DNA from: Elusimicrobiota bacterium
GTDB taxonomy: Bacteria > Elusimicrobiota > Elusimicrobia > Elusimicrobiales > UBA9959
Length of the DNA stretch: 5,864 nucleotides
Assembly: GCA_003500765.1 (NCBI GenBank)
Contig: DNQL01000251.1
Span: 1 to 5,864 of the forward strand
Reading direction: 5' to 3'
The notes below the pieces were generated by a model. That model saw nothing but the letters and a program-made list of their open reading frames with translations, searched no databases and was not told the DNA's origin. Positions 1 through 4,408 of the stretch are shown piece after piece. Numbering within the stretch: the first letter of the stretch is position 1; each line of letters starts with the position of its first letter. The position numbers and the translations under genes were made by a program.

Positions 1-365
1 CGCCCGGGGTCTATTCCGCGCGCTACGCCGGGGAGGGCTGCTCTTACGCCGACAATAACGCCAGGCTGCTGCGCGCGCTGGAAGGAGTTCCGCCCGAAGC
101 GCGGCGCGCGTCCTTCCGTTGCGTGATAGCCCTCTGCTCTCCGGACGGATCGGCCGTGACGGCGGAGGGCCGGGTCCGGGGCCGCATACTGGAGGAGCCG
201 CGCGGCGCGGACGGCTTCGGCTACGATCCCCTCTTTCTTCCCGACGGCGAGAGTCTCTCCTTCGCGGAACTGCCCGCGGAAGAGAAGAATTCAATGAGCC
301 ACCGCAGCGCCGCCGTCCGGAACATCCTGCCCCGCCTGGAGAAGCTCGCCGATGAACAGGGTTGA
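1..365 (+). CDS. rdgB: RdgB/HAM1-family non-canonical purine NTP pyrophosphatase, C-terminal part (5' truncated by window edge)
   Basis: This is the 3' end of an ITPase of the RdgB/HAM1 (Maf/HAM1-fold) family. The family hydrolyses dITP, XTP and ITP to the monophosphate plus pyrophosphate, keeping deaminated purines out of DNA and RNA in the cytoplasm. Reading from base 3, 120 codons are visible, ending in TGA at 363-365. Family landmarks seen in order are PGVYSARYAG at the left edge, DNNARLL, FRCVIAL, the substrate-pocket motif GADGFGYDPLF, then ELPAEEKNSMSHR, which matches the conserved 'EEK..(I/M)SHR' tail. Usual length is about 195-205 residues, so some 75-85 N-terminal residues, including the nucleotide-contacting N-terminal motif and the catalytic Asp just before PGVYSARY, lie outside the window. 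The truncation is only the window edge; the visible part is intact. It overlaps the next gene by 14 bases, suggesting co-transcription. Confidence 0.93.
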   Translation, partial: PGVYSARYAGEGCSYADNNARLLRALEGVPPEARRASFRCVIALCSPDGSAVTAEGRVRGRILEEPRGADGFGYDPLFLPDGESLSFAELPAEEKNSMSHRSAAVRNILPRLEKLADEQG

Positions 366-897
366 AAGGCGGAAGGGCGCGGGCGGCAGGGCGGTGCTGG
401 CGCTGCTGATGCTGCTGTCGGGCGCTTTCGCCGCCGGCTACCTGGCGGCCGATCGTCCCGACCCGCTGGCCTACGGCCTGCACGGGCCTTTTACCGGGGC
501 GAAGCCGGGCGGGGGCAGGCTTAAGCGCTCCTTCTACGACGCGGCGGCGAGGCTCAAGGATCATAAGAACGTGCTGGAGCGCTCGATAGAGGACCGGGCC
601 TCCGCCCCTCCCTACGGCGCCCGGGACGTCGGGGACCTGCAGGCCGAACTGGAGAAAATAGAGGCTCTGCTGGTCCCGGCCATGTCCGCCGCCATGCCCG
701 AAGCCATAGTCTCCCAGGCCGCCGCGGCCGGCCAGGCCCGGCGCGAGACCCTGCTGGCCTGCGCCAGGATGTCGGTGCTGGTCAAAGGAGGAGAGTCCCC
801 CAATTCCGCAAAGAGCCTGGCGGCCAAAACGGCGCTTGAGCGGGAGGTGGACCGCCTGCAGCATCACCTCTCCGGCCTCGCCCTCCTGATTGACTAG
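352..897 (+). CDS. Unrecognised membrane-anchored or exported helical protein, 181 aa
   Basis: I do not recognise this family. The start ATG at 352 lies inside the end of the rdgB-like gene (14-base overlap). A purine-rich GGAGAAG at 338-344 sits at good Shine-Dalgarno distance, which supports this start and translational coupling. Residues 1-12 are basic (several Arg/Lys), followed by a hydrophobic stretch at about 13-32. This is either an uncleaved N-terminal anchor or a signal peptide, with small residues around AFA-AGYLAA that could allow cleavage. The remainder is Ala-, Leu- and charge-rich and looks mostly helical. A possible amphipathic or coiled-coil stretch lies at about 93-112 and another at the C-terminus. 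No catalytic motif, metal site or Cys pair is visible. The protein most likely faces the periplasm or outer face of the membrane. Function is unknown; confidence is for it being a real gene. Confidence 0.75.
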   Translation: MNRVERRKGAGGRAVLALLMLLSGAFAAGYLAADRPDPLAYGLHGPFTGAKPGGGRLKRSFYDAAARLKDHKNVLERSIEDRASAPPYGARDVGDLQAELEKIEALLVPAMSAAMPEAIVSQAAAAGQARRETLLACARMSVLVKGGESPNSAKSLAAKTALEREVDRLQHHLSGLALLID

Positions 898-908
898 GCA
901 TAGTAATG

Positions 909-914
909 TATAAT
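909..914 (+). promoter_or_regulatory. TATAAT -10 box for the histidine kinase operon
   Basis: A perfect TATAAT lies in the 31-base AT-rich gap between the upstream gene and the kinase ATG. A TTGACT at 890-895 resembles a -35 box, but the 13-bp spacer is too short for normal sigma-70 geometry, so the -10 may act largely on its own. Transcription would start near 921, giving only about 8 untranslated bases before ATG 929. The following bases (TATAATTAA) are identical to those before the TPR gene at 4388. Promoter function is inferred. Confidence 0.6.
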
Positions 915-928
915 TAAAGCCGAATAAA

Positions 929-3061
929 ATGCGCCTCAAGCTTTTCCCAAAATTCCTTATCGTGATGTCGCTGGCCGCGCTAGTGCCGCTGGCTCTGCTG
1001 GGCTACCGGCTGATAGACATCGGCCAGCTGGGGGTCAAGACCGCGATACTGGAGCTGCACCTGGGCATGGCCGACAACGTGGCCTCGGCCTACCGTGCCA
1101 ATATCGAGAAGATCCATTCCAAGGTCGTTTTCCTGCGCGACACCGTGGGCCGCATGGACTGGGACGCCAGGCAGGCCGTGCTCGCCTCGTTCGTCGATTC
1201 CAGCCCGGAGATACTCGAAGTTTCCCTGGTCTCGGGCCAGGGCGCCGAGGTCATGAAGGTCTTCAGCCCGTCAAAGGGCAAGGATTCCCCGCTGCTCAAC
1301 TACGCCAGGGACCCCGGTTTCCGCTCCGCGCTGGATTCCAAGGTCAGGCATATCTCCATCTCTTCTTCCACGTCCGAAATGGTCTTCTTCTACCCGCTGG
1401 GCACGGCCGCCGTAATGAGGCTGGCGGCCGACATCTCCTCGTTCTCCGCCGCGGCCGGAGTGAAGACCATCGGCGATACCGGCTACGCCCTCGTCGTAGG
1501 GCCCGGCGGGGCTCCACTGGCCCTGCCGCCCGGACTGGGGGCGGAGGACGCCGCCAGTATCCCGGCCTGGCCCATCGTCGCCGCGGCTCTGGCCGCGCCG
1601 GCCGCCGGCTCCATGGAGTACGCCGACCTCTCCGGCCGGGACCAGATAGGCGCGTACTCTCCCATCTCCGAGATCGGCGCCGCCGCCGTGGTCAAGCAGT
1701 CGCGCGAAGAGGCCTATATGTCGGCCATTTTCATGAAGGACCAGGCCGTATACGTCACGCTCTTCTTCGCCGTCCTGGTGATAATAGCCGCCTACCTGCT
1801 CAGCCGGCAGCTTTCCAGGCCCATCATAGACGTCACGCGCGTGGCCGAACACGTCGCCGCCGGCGACTTCAACCACACCGTTGAGGTGGACACCCGCGAC
1901 GAGCTCAGGGACCTGGGCGATACCTTCAACAAGATGATACGCCAGCTCAAGTCGTATTCCGACATGCAGGTCGACCGCATCATACGCGAGCAGAAGAACA
2001 CCGAGGCCGTCCTCTTCTCCACCGAGGACGGCATCGCCATGGCCGACCATGACGGCAATATACAGCTGGTCAACCGCAAAGCGCGCTCGGTGCTGGGCCT
2101 GCCGGAGGGGGAGCTGGTAGGAAAGAAGTTCCTCGATTCCATCCCGGACGAGAAGACCCGCGAAACGCTGGGCGCGGTCATGACGTCGGAGGAGCCGGGC
2201 TTTTTCCGCGAACTGGACTTCTCCAGCGCCACCGCCCGCACGGTCTACCGCTGTACCGCCGCGCCGATACGCGACCCCAAGAAAAAAGCCGACCTGGGCC
2301 TGCTTGTGGCGCTGCATGATATCACCCTGGACAAGGAACTGGCCCGCATCAAGGACGAGTTCCTTCACTCCATCACACACGACCTGCGCAACCCGATGGG
2401 CGCGGTGAAGGGCTTCGTGGAATTCATGCTCAAGGAGATACCCGGCCCCATCACCGACGGCCAGCGCAAGATGCTTATCTCCATAGACCGCGCCGCCTTC
2501 CGGCTGCTCGGCATGATAAACAATATCCTCGACGCGGCCAAGATGGAGGCCGGCAAGATGGAGATCTCCCTCTCGCCCGTCAACATGGGCGAGGCCGCCA
2601 AGCGCGTGGTGGAGCTCATGGAGTCCCTCGGCCAGCGCAAGCGCATTAAGTTCGCCGTCGAGGCCCCGAACGACCTGGTCGTCAGCGCCGACCCCGGCCT
2701 GATGGAGCGCATCTTCACCAACCTGGTGGGCAACGCCATCAAGTTCACGCCCGAGGACGGCTCCATAACCCTGCGCGTCTCCTCCGACGGCGCCACGGTG
2801 AGGGGGGAGGTCGAGGACACCGGCGACGGCATTCCTCCGGAATACCTCAGCCGCGTCTTCGAGAAGTTCGAGCAGGTGAAGGGCCAGAAGGCCGGCGGCA
2901 CCGGCCTGGGCCTTACTATCTGCAAGAACGTCGCCTCCGCCCACCTGGGGAAGATCTGGGCGGAGTCCGAGCCCGGCAAGGGGGCCAAATTCATTTTCAC
3001 TTTCCCGGCCGACCTGCGCAAGGACGAGTCGGGCGCCGTGAAGTCCGGGGGGGCGTCATGA
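929..3061 (+). CDS. Membrane-bound sensor histidine kinase (Cache-like sensor, HAMP, PAS, HisKA, HATPase_c)
   Basis: A 710-residue orthodox hybrid-less histidine kinase that should autophosphorylate and pass phosphate to a response regulator; none is encoded in this window. Segments in order: TM1 about 9-28; a periplasmic sensor about 30-270 whose GDTGYALVVGPGG stretch (from about residue 180) resembles double Cache domains; TM2 about 273-292; HAMP about 293-346; a short linker; PAS about 358-465; HisKA with phosphoacceptor His484 in THDLRNP; HATPase_c with N-box Asn598/Asn602, G1 box DTGDG (630-634), an F-box-like FEKFEQV and G2 box GTGLG (657-661). All catalytic boxes are present. The D-x-x-N after His484 fits the E/DxxT/N motif linked to phosphatase activity, so it may be bifunctional. 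An in-frame TAA at 911-913 makes ATG 929 the first possible ATG; there is no Shine-Dalgarno. The stop overlaps the next gene by ATGA. The ligand cannot be read from sequence. Confidence 0.95.
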   Translation: MRLKLFPKFLIVMSLAALVPLALLGYRLIDIGQLGVKTAILELHLGMADNVASAYRANIEKIHSKVVFLRDTVGRMDWDARQAVLASFVDSSPEILEVSLVSGQGAEVMKVFSPSKGKDSPLLNYARDPGFRSALDSKVRHISISSSTSEMVFFYPLGTAAVMRLAADISSFSAAAGVKTIGDTGYALVVGPGGAPLALPPGLGAEDAASIPAWPIVAAALAAPAAGSMEYADLSGRDQIGAYSPISEIGAAAVVKQSREEAYMSAIFMKDQAVYVTLFFAVLVIIAAYLLSRQLSRPIIDVTRVAEHVAAGDFNHTVEVDTRDELRDLGDTFNKMIRQLKSYSDMQVDRIIREQKNTEAVLFSTEDGIAMADHDGNIQLVNRKARSVLGLPEGELVGKKFLDSIPDEKTRETLGAVMTSEEPGFFRELDFSSATARTVYRCTAAPIRDPKKKADLGLLVALHDITLDKELARIKDEFLHSITHDLRNPMGAVKGFVEFMLKEIPGPITDGQRKMLISIDRAAFRLLGMINNILDAAKMEAGKMEISLSPVNMGEAAKRVVELMESLGQRKRIKFAVEAPNDLVVSADPGLMERIFTNLVGNAIKFTPEDGSITLRVSSDGATVRGEVEDTGDGIPPEYLSRVFEKFEQVKGQKAGGTGLGLTICKNVASAHLGKIWAESEPGKGAKFIFTFPADLRKDESGAVKSGGAS

Positions 3062-4188
3062 AGAAGCTGCTGTCCGCGCTGCTGGTACTGTCTTTCCTCT
3101 CCTCGCCCGCGGGCGCGGAAGAGCTGCAGGTCATAGTTGTCAAACCGGGCGACACGCTCTGGAGCATCGCCAATACCTATCTCAAGGACCCCAAGCGCTG
3201 GAACGAGATACTGCGCTATAACAAATTGCCTTCGGCCGACCCTTCCATCGCCCTGCCCGGCATGCCGCTGAAGATCCCCGTCCGGCTCATAAAGGAGCAG
3301 TTCCGCGCCGCCAAGCTCGTTTACCACATCAACGAGGTCCTCTTCCGCCCCGTCGGCGGCGCCAGGTGGGACGGCGTGAAGACCAACATGGACCTCTACC
3401 GCAGCGACACGCTGCGCACCACGGTCAACGCCAGGGCGGACGTGAAGTTCTACACCGGCGAGATCCTCAACCTCATGCCCAACTCGATGGCGGTGCTGCG
3501 CCCGCCGCAGAAGGACGCCGACGTGCAGCTGCTCTCGGGCGAGATGCGCGGCGTGCGGTCGCGCGTGGTCACGGCCTCGGCCCGCATCGTCCCCCGTACC
3601 GCGGACACCGAGTTCGGCGCAAAGATCAAGGATGACCTCACGACCCTCGTGCAGGTCTACAAGGGCCGGGCCGCGGTAGAGGCCCAGGGCAAGGTGGTGG
3701 AGGTCCCCGAGGGCTTCGCCTCCGAGGTCAAGATGGACCTGCCGCCGTCCCAGCCGGTCAAGCTGCCGCCGCTGCCGGAGTTCACCGGCGCCGGTACGCA
3801 GCTGGCGCGCGCCAACCAGCCCCAGGTCAAGATGAGCGGGAACATGGTGTCGCTGGACGTGGGCAAGGCTCCGCGCCCGGGAGCCGGCGCGCCGGTTCCC
3901 AAGGCTGGCGCTGGCGCCCCCAAGCCGGGCGACACTTCGGAGATAAACGCCGACGAGATCTCCAAGATGATAACGGTGGCCAACCCGGTGCAGGGCTACC
4001 ACATACAGGCCGCGAAGGACCAGAATTTCTCGAACATAGCCTTCGACCGGACCTACGACGTGTTCGACCGCATCGACCTGTCGGATTACCTGCCCGCGGG
4101 GACCTACTGGGTGCGCATTTCCTACATCGACCTGCTCGGTTTCGAGGGGAAATTCAACGCGCCGCGGCAGGTCGCCGTTAAAAAGTGA
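3058..4188 (+). CDS. Exported LysM and FecR-domain protein
   Basis: A 376-residue exported protein. Residues 1-20 form a clear signal peptide (MKK, hydrophobic core, SPAGA with cleavage likely before EEL). A LysM domain spans about 24-74 (VKPGDTLWSIANTYLKDP, then the N-x-L and LPG-x-x-LKIP hallmarks) and should bind peptidoglycan. About 105-225 resembles a FecR domain: FYTGEI, a beta-rich middle, the degenerate RTADTEFGAKI near 180-190 where family members often have a GTEF motif, then VQVYKGRAAVE. A Pro/Ala/Gly linker at about 270-291 repeats GAGAP. The C-terminal 305-376 looks like a fibronectin-III-type beta domain (PAGTYWVRISYID, GFEGKF). ATG 3058 overlaps the kinase stop by ATGA, after a run of Gs that may serve as ribosome binding site, so the two are translationally coupled. 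The FecR part here is periplasmic with no transmembrane or sigma-binding N-terminus, so a classical anti-sigma role is unlikely. Its link to the kinase signal is inferred from position. Confidence 0.88.
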   Translation: MKKLLSALLVLSFLSSPAGAEELQVIVVKPGDTLWSIANTYLKDPKRWNEILRYNKLPSADPSIALPGMPLKIPVRLIKEQFRAAKLVYHINEVLFRPVGGARWDGVKTNMDLYRSDTLRTTVNARADVKFYTGEILNLMPNSMAVLRPPQKDADVQLLSGEMRGVRSRVVTASARIVPRTADTEFGAKIKDDLTTLVQVYKGRAAVEAQGKVVEVPEGFASEVKMDLPPSQPVKLPPLPEFTGAGTQLARANQPQVKMSGNMVSLDVGKAPRPGAGAPVPKAGAGAPKPGDTSEINADEISKMITVANPVQGYHIQAAKDQNFSNIAFDRTYDVFDRIDLSDYLPAGTYWVRISYIDLLGFEGKFNAPRQVAVKK

Positions 4189-4193
4189 TCTTC

Positions 4194-4207
4194 TGTCAAT
4201 ATTGACA
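4194..4207 (+). promoter_or_regulatory. Perfect 14-bp palindrome covering the -35 box (putative operator)
   Basis: TGTCAATATTGACA is perfectly self-complementary, and its right half is the -35 hexamer TTGACA at 4202-4207. A further inverted pair TTGAC-AA-GTCAA (4202-4213) overlaps it. A dimeric regulator bound here would occlude RNA polymerase. It starts six bases past the LysM/FecR stop codon. Symmetry and position are seen; binding is inferred and the regulator is unknown. Confidence 0.5.
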
Positions 4208-4230
4208 AGTCAAGTCCCGTCTGCTATACT
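4202..4230 (+). promoter_or_regulatory. Strong sigma-70-type promoter with extended -10
   Basis: TTGACA at 4202-4207, exactly 17 bp of spacer, then TATACT at 4225-4230 preceded by TGC at 4222-4224, which is the extended -10 pattern TGnTATAnT. It is the best promoter in the window by consensus. Transcription should begin around 4236-4239. The first start codon followed by a long open frame, GTG 4409, lies 170 bases further on and beyond a terminator-like hairpin, so its immediate product should be a short RNA. Confidence 0.82.
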
Positions 4231-4245
4231 AACTGTGTAACAGTT
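4231..4245 (+). promoter_or_regulatory. Inverted repeat at the predicted transcription start (AACTG-N5-CAGTT)
   Basis: AACTG (4231-4235) and CAGTT (4241-4245) are perfect inverted arms around five bases, directly after the -10 box and spanning the expected start site. It could be a second operator half-site pair, since its transcribed portion would lack most of the left arm and could not fold as RNA. Five-bp arms can arise by chance, so confidence is modest. Confidence 0.35.
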
Positions 4246-4363
4246 CTGAGGGAGGCTGCGGCGGTCCGCAGGTCGTCCGGCGGGCCCGCCCTGTGCGGTG
4301 CGGTCGTGTGGAGGGAGCACGAAAGGCGTAGGCGCAATCCTTTCGTGCTCCCTCTCTTCATTT
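4237..4363 (+). ncRNA. Putative small structured RNA, about 120-130 nt, family unknown
   Basis: A consensus promoter ends at 4230 and a perfect terminator-like hairpin occupies 4311-4354, with no plausible coding start between them. Internal structure includes hairpin CTGCGG-CGGT-CCGCAG (4256-4271), the palindrome GGCGGGCCCGCC (4279-4290) and a tandem TGCGGTGCGG (4294-4303). GAGGGAG occurs twice (4248-4254 and 4311-4317), and both copies are complementary to CTCCCTC at 4348-4354. The GGAGG at 4251-4255 looks like a Shine-Dalgarno, yet no ATG, GTG or TTG lies at usable distance. It lacks the SRP RNA GGAAG-type apical motif and is too short for typical 6S RNA or tmRNA. Alternatives: a terminated or attenuated 5' leader of the TPR gene, or a 3'-end terminator of the kinase operon with an incidental promoter. 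Ends are predictions. Confidence 0.55.
4311..4363 (+). terminator. Rho-independent-type terminator hairpin
   Basis: Two perfect 16-base arms (GAGGGAGCACGAAAGG at 4311-4326 and its reverse complement at 4339-4354) enclose a 12-base loop, followed by a weak T-tract with six Ts in nine bases (4355-4363). It would end the putative small RNA and also kinase-LysM/FecR read-through, since no other hairpin with a T-run follows the stop at 4188. The T-tract is interrupted by C and A, so termination may be partial or conditional. The opposite strand has no T-run, so it is not bidirectional. Confidence 0.75.
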
Positions 4364-4387
4364 CCCGGCCAGTTTGCCAACCTGCCC

Positions 4388-4393
4388 TATAAT
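4388..4393 (+). promoter_or_regulatory. TATAAT -10 box for the TPR gene
   Basis: A perfect TATAAT within TATAATTAATTAAATG, just downstream of the terminator hairpin. No -35 hexamer lies at 16-18 bp; TTGCCA at 4374-4379 is only 8 bp away. Transcription would start around 4400-4401, about 8 bases before the GTG start at 4409. This gives a nearly leaderless mRNA with the same geometry as the kinase gene. Function is inferred. Confidence 0.55.
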
Positions 4394-4408
4394 TAATTAA
4401 ATGTCGTT

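Noticed and set aside
119..355. Small + strand frame overlapping the rdgB-like gene
   Set aside because: It is out of frame with the recognisable ITPase motifs and encodes Arg/Gly/Pro-rich sequence typical of a shifted frame in GC-rich DNA.
890..914. TTGACT/TATAAT as a full sigma-70 promoter for the kinase
   Set aside because: The spacer is only 13 bp, outside the normal 16-18 bp range, so I kept only the -10 box.
1271..2944. Reverse-strand open frame of 557 codons opposite the histidine kinase
   Set aside because: It lies wholly opposite a gene with every kinase motif intact, its product is His/Gly/Val-rich without domains, and GC-rich DNA commonly leaves long stop-free antisense frames.
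2365..4002. Reverse-strand open frame of 545 codons across the kinase and LysM/FecR genes
   Set aside because: It spans two well-supported + strand genes and their junction, and its product is Arg/His-rich low-complexity sequence; it is an antisense shadow.
4251..4310. A small peptide gene behind the GGAGG at 4251-4255
   Set aside because: No ATG, GTG or TTG occurs within about 35 bases downstream, so the Shine-Dalgarno-like sequence has no start codon to serve.
4237..4363. SRP RNA, 6S RNA or known riboswitch identity for the intergenic RNA
   Set aside because: The conserved SRP apical motif is missing, the length and lack of a long bulged rod do not suit 6S, and no riboswitch core I know is visible.
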